A DNA stretch of 64,000 nt, from the NCBI GenBank assembly GCA_025685495.1, contig JAJNMT010000219.1, positions 372,001-436,000 on the forward strand. Reading direction: 5' to 3'. Shown here one piece after another: positions 12,731-22,170 of the stretch. The translations under genes and the position numbers were made by a program. The notes below the pieces were generated by a model. The model did no database searches and was not told where the DNA came from. It was given only the letters and a program-made list of their open reading frames with translations. This stretch comes from Huntiella abstrusa. Taxonomy: Eukaryota; Ascomycota; Sordariomycetes; Microascales; Ceratocystidaceae. Position 1 is the first letter of the stretch. Each line of letters begins with the position of its first letter.

Positions 12731-14241
12731 ATGCACGCTGTTTCCACCATCACCGCCCTTGCTACCCTCGCCTCCGTGGCCACCGCCACCAACGGCTTCA
12801 ACTATGCCTCTACCAACGGCGACGGCTCCGGCAAGGACCAGGCCACCTTCGAGGCTGACTTCAAGGCCGCCCAGAACCTCCCCGGCACCAACAGCCAGTT
12901 CAACTCGGCCCGTCTGTACACCATGATCCAGGGCGGTACCACCTCGGACCCTATCTCCGCCATCCCCGCCGCCATCGCTACCGATACCACCCTTCTTCTC
13001 GGTCTCTGGGCTTCCGCCGGTGACGCTTCCTTTGACCTGGAGCTTAAGGCTCTTCAGGCTGCTATTGACACCTACGGTGACAAGCTGAAGGATATCGTCG
13101 TTGGTATCTCCATCGGTTCTGAGGATCTCTACCGTATCACCCCCACCTCCCAGGCCTCTTCGCCTAACCCCGGTGCCCAGCCCGATACTATCGTCAGCTA
13201 CATCTCCAAGGTCCGCGAGCTCATCAAGGGCACCGTCCTCGCCGACGCCAAGCTCGGCCACGTCGACACCTGGACCGCCTGGGCCAACTCCTCCAACAAC
13301 GCCGTCATCGACGCTGTCGACTGGCTCGGTAAGTAACCCTTTCTCCCTTCCTATCTCACTTACACAACAGTACCCTAACCCTGTCTAGGTTTCGACGGCT
13401 ACCCTTACTTCCAGGATGGCGACGACAACGGTGTTGAGAACGGCAAGGCGCTTTTCGACGAGTCTGTTGAGAAGACCAAGGCCGCTGCTGGTGGCAAGCC
13501 TGTCTGGATCACTGAGACTGGTTGGCCCGTTAGCGGCAGCACCTACAACAAGGCTGTTGCTTCCGTTGACAACGCTGAGGTCTACTGGCAGACTGTTGGA
13601 TGCTCTCTGTTCAACGTTGAGAATGTCTGGTGGTACATTCTTTCCGACTCGGGTTCCTCCCCCGAGTTCGGTGTCATCAAGTCTCTTGACTCTGAGCCTT
13701 ACTACAACCTGACCTGTGACGCTTCGTCGTAAGTTATTTCTTTATATTTCTTTTGTCTGGATTACAAAACCATACCAAGGACCTCCTAGGCGCTAATTCG
13801 GACCTTAACCACAGTACCTCCTCTTCATCCTCTGCCTCTGCTTCTGCCACCGGCTCCAGCACCGCCACCGGCTCCGCTTCCTCGGCCACCCACACTGGTA
13901 AATCCTCCATCATTCTCTCTCCCACCTCGGCCGCCTCCACCTGGAACTCATCGACTTCCCAGCCCGGCGCGGCTTCTGGATCCTCCTCCGTTTCTAACAT
14001 CGCTCCTTACCCTACAGGCTCTTCCTCTTCCTCTTCGTCGTCTTCTGGATCCAACTCTACCTCATCTGGCCACGCCTCTACCACCGGTTCCTCCTCCTCT
14101 GGCAACTCGACCTCCGGCTCTGCCGCCACCACTGGCTCGGCTTCCAGCAGCGTGCCTTCCACCGTCACTTCGTCGGCCGCCCGCCTGACCTCTGTCGGTG
14201 TCACTGTTGCTGCTATCGCCGCTGCCTTTGCCATGATTTAA
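12731..14241 (+). CDS. GPI-anchored GH17 beta-1,3-glucanase (cell wall)
   Basis: Three exons, 12731-13328, 13389-13728 and 13815-14241, give 454 aa. Residues 1-19 are a signal peptide (Ala/Thr-rich hydrophobic, then NGFNYA). The GH17 barrel follows, with the proton-donor motif IGSEDLYR (E131) and the nucleophile motif ITETGWP (E242). After the catalytic domain comes a Ser/Thr/Gly-rich stalk of about 150 residues and a hydrophobic C-terminus ending AAAFAMI, the hallmark of a GPI attachment signal. This is the architecture of the fungal EglC/Scw/Bgl2-type wall glucanases, which cut or remodel beta-1,3-glucan at the cell surface. Codon use is strongly C-ending, much more biased than in neighbouring genes, which suggests high expression. 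The gene is tail-to-tail with a GH5 exo-glucanase. Confidence 0.93.
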
Positions 14242-14581
14242 GAATGGCAATATCTCACTTATATACGCCACTTAACTTTGTCAATATTGCTTTGCCTGTA
14301 ATACATACGCCAGTCCTAGGATATATCGGGGTTTAGGACCCTTATCAGCCAGGATGATTTATACTTTAGATTGTTTGCTAGAACGTACCACGAGGGAATG
14401 AATGAAATTACTTTATCTTTCAACAATCATGCACAGCCACAAGCTTTGACCATGCATCATGAAGTTTATCATTTGCTCTTTATTGACAGTCGTGCTAAAA
14501 ACAATCATGAAATCCTTTGTAAATACTTAATATCAACCTATCATAAACATTACAACCCTTTGAACAAACTCCATTCATACA
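14242..14581. other. convergent 3' spacer between two glucanase genes
   Basis: A 340-bp AT-rich spacer between two stop codons. It must hold both 3' untranslated regions and polyadenylation signals. No other feature is seen. Confidence 0.5.
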
Positions 14582-16403
14582 TTACTGATATTCCGGTAGT
14601 CCCGTCAGATCCGGAAAATCATCCGAACAAGACCAGTCCCGGTCATAGGCCACCTTTGGCAAGTATCCATACTCCAAACCCTTTTGATAATCAAACAACG
14701 GCGCACTCTCCGTCTTCCAAGTCCAGTAGAACCAACCCCAAGTCTGTTCCCACGCCTCCATCTGTCCAATCGTAAAGCTCTTCAAGAACGATATATACTT
14801 GGCAGGCCACTTACTAATCTCCCCATTGACAACATCACAAGTACACTGGCTATCAGAAGTAGGACACCACTGTGCCCCCTCATTGGAGGAAAATGATCCG
14901 TCCCAACGATTCCCCACGTCAAAGCCGTTGAGATACACAGTGCAGTCAGTATCAGCAGCGCTGAACTCGCCAATGACAATAGCATGGCGTTGCTCCATGT
15001 AGCTTGAGGCCATGCCCTTCCAGCTTTGGCACGCGTAGCTGATCTTCTCATCACGAGTAAGGTTGAGAAGACCCTGGGTGAAAACCGCATAGGGGTGGGT
15101 GTCGACGGGCAGAGAGGTGTTGCTGATGTCGGATAAGGTACCGTAGTACTCATCGAGACTACGGATACCGTCAGACATAACCTGGGGAACACTGATACCC
15201 GCACCGGAAATAACCGAGTAGGCATCCGAAGTCCACGAAGTAAGCTCATCAGTAGGCACCTTAGATCCAGGCTCATTAGCCAACCCGTAGAACGAAATGA
15301 TATTCTTGTAACGATCCTGAGCAAAGAAGGTAGCCAACTGCTCATGGATATCCAAAGAACGCTGGCGGTTGGTAGCGCCCTCGTCACTAAGAATCCAAGT
15401 GATATTTCCAGCACGGCCAGAATGGTTCCACCCGTTCTGACTACCCGGGAGACCGTGAAGATCCAAGTTCACACGAAGACCATACTTGCGAGCCCATTCA
15501 ATACCACGAAGAAGGTACCTCCAGCTGGTACCAGTAACGTACGAGTCACCATCGTAGGTAGTGACAGCCCAGTAGGAAAAGGGAATACGCACATGGTCAA
15601 GACCGGCAGCGGCGATCTGACGGAAATCATCCTCGGTGATGAATGTGTCGTAGTGCTCCTCAAGAACCGCAGTAGCTTGGTCGCCAAGATGGGCGGTAAG
15701 CGTCCATTCATCGATAACACCCACATCCGAAGAGTAATTGAAAAGCGAAGGGGTAATGAAAGGTTCCAGGGCGAGCCAACCACCAATGTTGACACCACGG
15801 GCTGGGCGATCAGTGTAAGAACCCCAAGATGTGTTGAGATAGGGAACCTGCTCGTTGGCACGAACATCGTTGTTCCAGGTAGAGTTGAGGCCGGCAATGG
15901 AAAGACCACCAACCGTCTCATTAGTCCAAGTGCAGTTGAAATCAAGTGATGACCTCCAAGTGTTCATATCGAGATAGGTGCCCACCACATTGGACGGGAT
16001 ACCTTGGACATTCCCACAAGCCATTTTGGAAGTTGAATTTGAAGAAGAAGAAGAAGAATCGCCAGAACTTGAGTCTGAAGAACTGTCTTTGTTGCCGGAT
16101 GACTTATTGTTAGAACCACCAAGCTTATTCTGTGATGCCAAGACTCCAAGAACAATAGCAAGAATGACGCCGACTGTGAGAAGACCAGCACCAACAAATA
16201 CTACACGGGGACAAAGTCAGTATATATACATATTTCACCATCTCCAACGGGAACAACTTACACAATTTCCTCTTCTTCGTAGCTGCAGCTGCCGCAGCCG
16301 CCTCCTTGGGTGGGCCTTCCTTTTCCGAATACTCCATCTCATTGATAGGCACGATATTAGCCTGGCTCTCCGAGACCAGACGGTCCGGGGACTTCAGAGA
16401 CAT
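14582..16403 (-). CDS. GH5 glucan 1,3-beta-glucosidase, type II membrane (ExgD-like)
   Basis: Two exons on the minus strand, 16403-16262 and 16200-14582, give 586 aa. The 61-bp intron has donor GTAAGT, branch CTGAC and acceptor TAG. Residues 1-47 are a cytosolic tail with a poly-Ala run and a basic KKRK. A single membrane anchor (about 48-66, GLLTVGVILAIVLGV) follows, then a Ser/Asn-rich linker. The GH5 domain has GVNIGGWLALEPF, HVRIPFSYW, LDLHGLPGSQNG, the acid/base motif LANEP (E357) and the nucleophile motif IGEFSAA (E459). This layout matches fungal ExgD exo-beta-1,3-glucanase, which releases glucose from beta-1,3-glucan at the surface. Other GH5_9 glucosidases such as Exg1 are secreted; the membrane anchor argues for the D type. 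A TATAATAA-like element lies near 16613 upstream. Confidence 0.93.
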
Positions 16404-18951
16404 GTTGAACGACGGGGGATGTGTGACACTGCGTTTGCCTCGTTTGGTGAGTGGAGGGGTATACACGCAGTAAAAGCGTCTTGACAAAGTGGAGAAGCAG
16501 CCGGGTGTAACGAGAAAACCACGGGCCGATCGGGTCTTGTGTTTTGATATTGTATGTTGTGTCCGGGAGTTAACCAGTCGTTAACAGGGTGGATGGTAAC
16601 GGGTCAGGGGTTATTATATGCAGTGTAGTGGTCTGTGGTGGACAATTTGTTATGTATGTTGGAGGTGACTATGCAGGTACTAAGTAATGTATGAGAGAAT
16701 TGGAGTGTGTGTGGTGTGTGTACTGGAACGAGAGTAAAATATGATTAACACTGAACTCAAAACGAGGGACACAAAAAAACGAAGGACGTCTCAATCTCAA
16801 CAAATCAACGCCAGCAATAACGTCAAATAGATATGAGAATAACCAAGTGAGGCTCAATAAATGCTCACGATATCTCATAAGAGAAAAAAGGCAAGGACAA
16901 GGATTTCCTTCATTCCCTACTTGGAGGTGGGCCGCACGCCCACTCTTAAGTAACTACCACTTCCTCCCCCATAATCCTCTTCTCCCAATTCACGTGGCAC
17001 AAGAAAACTGCTAGACAACAACAGAACCAGAAGATAGCGAGTACAACGGAACAAAGGGCTAGTGTTCCAGGGCGTCCAATGGGAGGAATTGGCGCCCTGA
17101 ACCATCCATTGGCAATTGAACGAATCTAGGGGATCCCTTTTGTTTTGGTAGTGATTGTAGCCCTTCTGTGGATTGGACTGTGCCGCTGCCGCCGTAGGTC
17201 TGTGTGGTTGGAACTGGATCCGCAAGGCTTGCTTGCCTACGACGTCTACATACTGTACATACATGCGTTGTCTTGGCCATGGTAAGATTTCCGCCACGGC
17301 CCAAGCAAAACAGCCGAGTCGGTTCAGATTCAGGCTCACGGCGCCCAACGAACATACCAAAAGGCATCACAAAAAAGCCCTGTCCGTCACACAGGAAATT
17401 CATGTTCCTGTTGTAAAAACGCCATCTTGTGTCGCGGTATATTGTCCTGTGTTTTATATGGAGGATACTTTAAGCCGTTACTATTCTCAGCATCTGTTTG
17501 TTCTCATCACACAAACCTGCACTTCTCTGTTGGTCCTACCCAATATGAATTCTCCCGGCCGTCCAAAAGACGCCACCTGCCACTCCTAATACGAGCTAGA
17601 ATTCCTTCATTGAATTGTACCAAAAACGGGGCATCTAAGCTGCCCCATCCCTTGCGACTCCATCATTCCTTTACCCCACGTCTCGTTTTCCAAATCGACA
17701 TGTTTGTTTTTCTAGCTACGTCGAACGGGACGGCGTCGCTTCGCTTCTTTTCGCTCGCGAGCTCGCTTGCCAACATACCGGATATCCCCAAGTTCCATGG
17801 TTTCATAGTCCGATATGTCGGCAGGCGGCCCGTCTATGTACAAACACCCGAGAGAGACGAGTAGTGAACTAGCCCAGACACGATAAACTATTGTGGCTTG
17901 ACCGCGGGGTAGAAGCCACCGTTTTGGTATGCGTGGAAGCTAAAGGCTGCATCAAGCCAAAACACCATGGCGTTGTGATGGTGGACACTGGTACATACAC
18001 CATAAGCGTGTCTCATCTAGAGCCGCCTTCTTAAGGTCTGCAGATCTTGGAATCGTTAGCTTAAGATGCTAGTGCAGGGGCTAATTACGGGCACATACGG
18101 CTGGTAGCAGCTGAAGTTACGGTGCAGTCGGCCACAATAAGCACTGTGCCTGAGTTCGAATAGAAACCCTAATATATGTGTATACCCCATCATTCATTCC
18201 CGCGAAATTCACGGCTATTGGCATAAATCACCTTCTTTAACTATGTTCCGTACGCCACACGCGAATTAACCTCATCCCCATGGGACAACATGTGAGACGT
18301 CTTTGTACACACTGTCCTCAAGCCTATTACACATCCACATGGCCAATAGTCTGTGACCGTGACGCCACCCACCAGACCCGTCACCTCAGGGACCATGTAT
18401 TTCCTTAAAAACCCACGGTTCACGGTTCACAGCACACAGCTCACAGCACACAAGGCAGCAATCCAACATCGTAAAAGTAGTATCCTCAATCCTAATTCGT
18501 CCATGATTCCCTCTGCCACCTCAAACAACATCCGACGCCACAAACGCCCCTCAACGCGATTTAAACAAAACCCATGCATAACATGCACTTCCAAGATATC
18601 TCCCGTCTCCGTCGTCGTCGTCATCTCTGCACGCCCACTTTTCCTTCAGCTCTCCACGTCGCCAATCCGACGCCACCTAGCCGCCACCAATGATGAGACT
18701 GTCGTGCCTTTTCATTCATGTCTGGCTGTGTGAAACAGGGGGCCTCTTGTCAAGAATCTTCCGTGATTGCTGAGGTGGGGTTACATGTGTTGGAAAATTC
18801 ACGCCGCCGGATGTATGTATGTATGTATGTAAAAGTAGGTAGGCTGGGCTGGTGGAAGGTCAAAATAAACGAGGCAATAGTAGATGGATTAGTAGAGAGT
18901 GATAAATGGAGGCGGCGGCAAAGGGTGGTGGTGGCTACGGACAATCGGTCC
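16404..18951. other. intergenic, no firm gene
   Basis: The left end is the exgD-like promoter. Short frames on both strands are unconvincing. On the minus strand, 17863-17705 reads as a charged stretch with an Arg/Lys-rich end and 18016-17888 as a short frame starting with ATG; both are listed as an open question. An ATGT tetranucleotide run lies at 18811-18830. Confidence 0.4.
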
Positions 18952-19392
18952 TTACCGCCCCTTACGCTCGGCACGGTCCTTGTCTATGAATTCCTGGATA
19001 ATGTTCTTTAAGTCTGGGTTCCGCCGGGTTAACAAAAGAACATCCTTCGTGGTAACGGTAAATCGTCCAGCATGGCTGGCAAACATCTCAAGATCAACCG
19101 CCGAGTTTTCTACCCGATGTTAGTTACATCAACCTCAAAATGATCAAAACAGAAACATACCAAGTAAAGTCCAACACATCTCGGTTAAAGACCCAATAAA
19201 CTGCGGGGTAACATTACGACCCATGGCGGGAAGTTGTTCCTCGATCATCTGGCTGATAGCGAACCATAAAGCCGTCTTGAGACGCTATATATAGGCCAAG
19301 CGATCATGGTTCATCTGGTTAGACGAGGCAAGTGGAAATAGTGAGTGTGATGGAGGGTTGGGTACTTCTCTATGGGTATCATCTTCACTCAT
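18952..19392 (-). CDS. mhf1: CENP-S / Mhf1 histone-fold protein
   Basis: Three exons on the minus strand, 19392-19366, 19284-19161 and 19109-18952, join exactly in phase to give 102 aa. The product begins MSEDDTHRE, continues RLKTALWFAISQMIEE and PQFIGSLTEMCW, then SAVDLEMFASHAGR, TVTTKDVLLLTRRN and an acidic/basic tail. The order helix, loop, long helix, then DLEMFA.HA and T..DV.LL.RRN is the signature of CENP-S. CENP-S pairs with CENP-X as a histone-fold heterodimer at kinetochores and on branched DNA, where the pair assists the FANCM/Mph1 helicase. The usual length of about 100 aa is matched. The first intron has a weak donor (GTACCC); the second is canonical (GTATGT to TAG). No single ORF covers the gene, so it is easily missed. 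Confidence 0.82.
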
Positions 19393-20344
19393 GATGGCAC
19401 GGGCGTACAAGCGGTTGAGAGCCAACTGCCAGACTTGTTGATCTGGGTTCGTGGTGATGGATGCATGTAGAGGAGACTGCGCCGTGTATACGTGTAGTAA
19501 CCCCAGGAGAGCTCGATGAACCCTTGGCAATGGTCGTACAAGTAACTGTGAAGGGAGCCGTGGACCCTTGTCAACATGTGGTAGCATGTCATGTGACCAG
19601 CTTAAAGAGCATGCATTCTAATTCGTTAGAGAGGGGATATTCTTACTAAGCAGAGCCTTATTGTATGTACATATGTATCGTCCAGACATTTATACCTGAA
19701 TGTATAGGACGAATGCAATCAATGACCGCAAAAGGAATATCTAAATGGAAATATTCAACACGTATATATGTACATAGCCGTATTGTATATGCATCTGTCA
19801 GGAGATCAAGTGCTGTCCTGCGATAGAATACTAGTCAGCATACCACATCACTAAAAAGTTGGGTTGTTTTGGTTCCTGCTTCTGTTTTTACTTGCGAATT
19901 AAGGACTTTGTTGCCGTTCTATAGATACTGTCCCTTACTTTAGGAAAGAGAAGTGGGCTTGTAACCAGTGAGTGGCAGGTCTACAATACATCGGCTGATA
20001 CCTTGGGTTTACGATGGCTAGTCTCCAGGGAATTTGTTCAGTATGTGTAATGATAGGGTTATCAGGTGCATATAGCTTGATTGTGTGATATCATATTGTA
20101 CATATGCGCATATGTACATTTTTTTTTTTTTTATTCATTACTCTCATGCAGGCTTAGCCTATGGAGAGACTGCTCTCTGGTTAACAGTAACCCAACCTAT
20201 AAAACCCTAATCCGAACCTAGGAAATAAACAAAGGAAATAACAAAGGAAAACACAAAAGAAATGACCACATCCAACTCGCCCTCTCTCGTTCCTCCCCTA
20301 ATCCCCCCAGCCCAATCGTAGTCACGCTTCCCTCACACCGCACC
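19393..20344. other. intergenic, AT-rich, motif-marked
   Basis: No gene recognised. It contains copies of the GTATGTACATAT motif at 19663-19674 and a perfect 22-bp palindrome of the same family at 20097-20118, followed by a T-run. Confidence 0.45.
20097..20118. repeat. 22-bp perfect palindrome
   Basis: The 22-bp sequence is its own reverse complement, with TGTACATATGC on each side of a central GC step. It is the longest member of the TGTACATA-type motif family in the intergenic DNA here. A run of T follows directly. Confidence 0.6.
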
Positions 20345-20533
20345 TCACTGACTCAACGACAAAGCCTTCACCTTCCTCAAAATGTCATACATGACCTCCG
20401 CGAAGCCTAGCTCCTGGAAACCACCCGTATGACACCGCACCGGCACCAAGTCCATCTCTTCATCCAACTCCACTTCACCTTCGCTCATCCACCGCTTCAT
20501 GCCAAAGCCCGTCTCTTTGATAAAGTTCAGCAT
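20345..20533 (-). CDS. short coding-like frame, possible gene relic
   Basis: A frame of 62 codons opens with ATG at 20533 and ends at 20345. Its codons favour G or C in the third position and the product is a soluble, charged peptide (MLNFIKETGFGMKRWM start, then an acidic stretch and DILRKVKAL near the end). This is unlike the random frames around it. The ATG lies directly inside a copy of the ATATGTACATA motif, and a Tc1 element begins only 60 bp upstream. It could be a true small gene, the last exon of a larger gene, or the 3' remnant of one broken by the repeats. I do not recognise the family. Confidence 0.35.
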   Translation of the reverse strand: MLNFIKETGFGMKRWMSEGEVELDEEMDLVPVRCHTGGFQELGFAEVMYDILRKVKALSLSQ

Positions 20534-20592
20534 ATGTACATAGATCGATTACTTGCTACGGGTGGTTGTGTTGCCCGACAAATATGTATGTA

Positions 20593-20626
20593 CAGTGGGG
20601 TAACGTTGAAACGATAATTATTTTTT
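20593..20626 (+). repeat. left terminal inverted repeat of Tc1-like element
   Basis: About 34 bp starting CAGTGGGGTAACG, mirrored at the right end of the element. It is preceded directly by the duplicated TA. Confidence 0.9.
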
Positions 20627-20769
20627 TTTGTAATCCTTTCATTCGAATGAACAAAAATCACTACTTTGACAAATCTACCATAACTGAATCAAATAAATTG
20701 TTAAAAATACCAAAGCTATATTAAAAAATGCGCTGTTAAAAGGGCTACAAAATGATGTACAAAATAGTA

Positions 20770-21790
20770 CTAGTATTTTGTATGCCATCCTTTGGCATCG
20801 ATGACAGCCTGAAGTCGGCGTGGCATCGACATGAGTATATCGTCAACGATCTCCTGATCTAGATTCTGCCATTCCTCATCAACAACAGCTCTAAACCGTT
20901 CGGTGTTTTTGTCAGTCCGTTTCCAGGTGCTAATATTTGGATATTTGTTGATAATAGCCAGTTTGAGCAAAGCCCACATGTTTTCTACGGGGTTCAAGTC
21001 AGGGCTCATTGCAGCTACGATATCATCTCCATATCCTGCATATCAAACCACTTTGTAGCAACACTAGCTGTATGAATAGGGGCATTATTTTGCTGGAAGA
21101 TAGGGTGGGTCTCCAGACACTGAGGGGGCTCATCAGAAAGCATATTGACATAGCCCGGACCTGTTAAAGACCTCTTTCCTGCTTCACAGTAGTCCTTCAC
21201 CAAGACTAGATCAGTCTTGAGATTAAAGCCTATACCACCCCGAACCATAAGGCTTTGAATAGTTGAGCTAGAAACCATGTGAACTAGGTCCCTATGAAGC
21301 CTAGATTTGTCTATTTTGAGTTGGTTTTGGTGGAGATATCGCCATTTGAAAAACGTAACCCCGGGGCACCCAAACCCGGACCGGACCGGGGCGTATTCCC
21401 CGGTTTATAGAAGACTCATCTGTAAAGATGACCGATTTCCAAAACTCCTCCCCCATATTTCAGAACCTCCTTGCAAATTCAAGCCTCATTCGCGCGTGAT
21501 AATCTGTCAATTCTGGCCTCCTAAGGGCCATTCTTCTTTTGAAGCCATTCTGGGCAGCAATCTTCTTTAGGAAGGACATACTGTATTCATTATTGAACTC
21601 TGATGTGAGCTCTCTACATGTGATGTAAGCGTTGCTTCTGAGGATTCTCATGGGCTACCTTTTGTCTCTGTCGCACATTATCTTGCTTCTCCATGGCCGT
21701 TTGAAAGTGATGCCTTCATGATTGTCCTTTCACTGGTTCCGGATCCCATAAACAGTGGCGATAGGAAGGCCCTCCAAAGTCGATATAGCA
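20770..21790 (-). pseudogene. Tc1-like DD34E transposase, inactivated
   Basis: Read from right to left, the fragments are an N-terminal helix-turn-helix part (RILRSNAYITCRELTSEF, ALRRPELTDYHARMR), the first catalytic motif VIFTDESS, a second-Asp motif changed to QQNNAPIHTA (Asn in place of the catalytic Asp), and SPDLNPVENMW with the catalytic Glu. The spacing from the second acidic position to the Glu is 34 residues, so the family is DD34E. There are several in-frame stops, including one after ARRF where Trp is expected and another just before RILRS. A frameshift precedes the SPDLNP motif. The start is not certain because the 5' part is also degenerate. The enzyme would have cut and rejoined DNA at the TIRs. 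Confidence 0.88.
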
Positions 21791-21955
21791 GGGCCATTTA
21801 AACCTATGCATCAGTAGCTCATGAATCTAGAAGATCTTCTGAGTGTAGTATGCTTGCCATGAAGCTTTTTCGACGCCGGTGTAGCTAGAAATTGTATTTT
21901 GAAAAAAAGAGGTGCGTTTTATAAAAACAAGAATTTGGATTTTTGAAAGTGGGGC

Positions 21956-21989
21956 AAAAAATAATTATCGTTTCAACATTATCCCACTG
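21956..21989 (-). repeat. right terminal inverted repeat of Tc1-like element
   Basis: Reverse complement begins CAGTGGGATAATG and matches the left end over about 34 bp with two transitions. The duplicated TA follows at 21990-21991, then a CATA tetranucleotide run. Confidence 0.9.
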
Positions 21990-22170
21990 TACATACATAC
22001 ATACATATGCACACGCGGGGGCATTTAACGCCCGAGAACACGTGATCGCCTGAGTGGCCTAAGTTAAGGCTCATGTCAGACCGCAGTACATAATTGAGAG
22101 GAGTTCAAGATACCCAACTCATCAATTCCAAAACTCGAGAAATCTTTTCCACCACAGAAACAAGAGCAAA

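Larger units (their letters stand above)
20593..21989 (-). mobile_element. degenerate Tc1/mariner-type DNA transposon with TIRs
   Basis: A complete 1397-bp element. The ends form terminal inverted repeats of about 34 bp beginning CAGTGGGRTAAYGTTGAAAC, with only two differences, both transitions. The dinucleotide TA is duplicated at 20591-20592 and 21990-21991, as Tc1/mariner insertion requires. The minus strand encodes a broken transposase with HTH, TDES and SPDLNPVEN motifs. The insertion lies within a TATGTA-TA-CATACA palindrome. The element is nearly intact in outline but cannot encode an active enzyme. Confidence 0.92.

Noticed and set aside
16917..17403. Overlapping minus-strand frames of 114 and 147 codons
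   Set aside because: The CTVCRRRR stretch hinted at a zinc cluster but lacks the other cysteines, and it contains part of the repeated GTATGTAC-type motif.
18140..18180. TTCGAA-containing sequence resembling a tRNA B box
   Set aside because: No pairing T-arm, acceptor stem or A box could be fitted around it.
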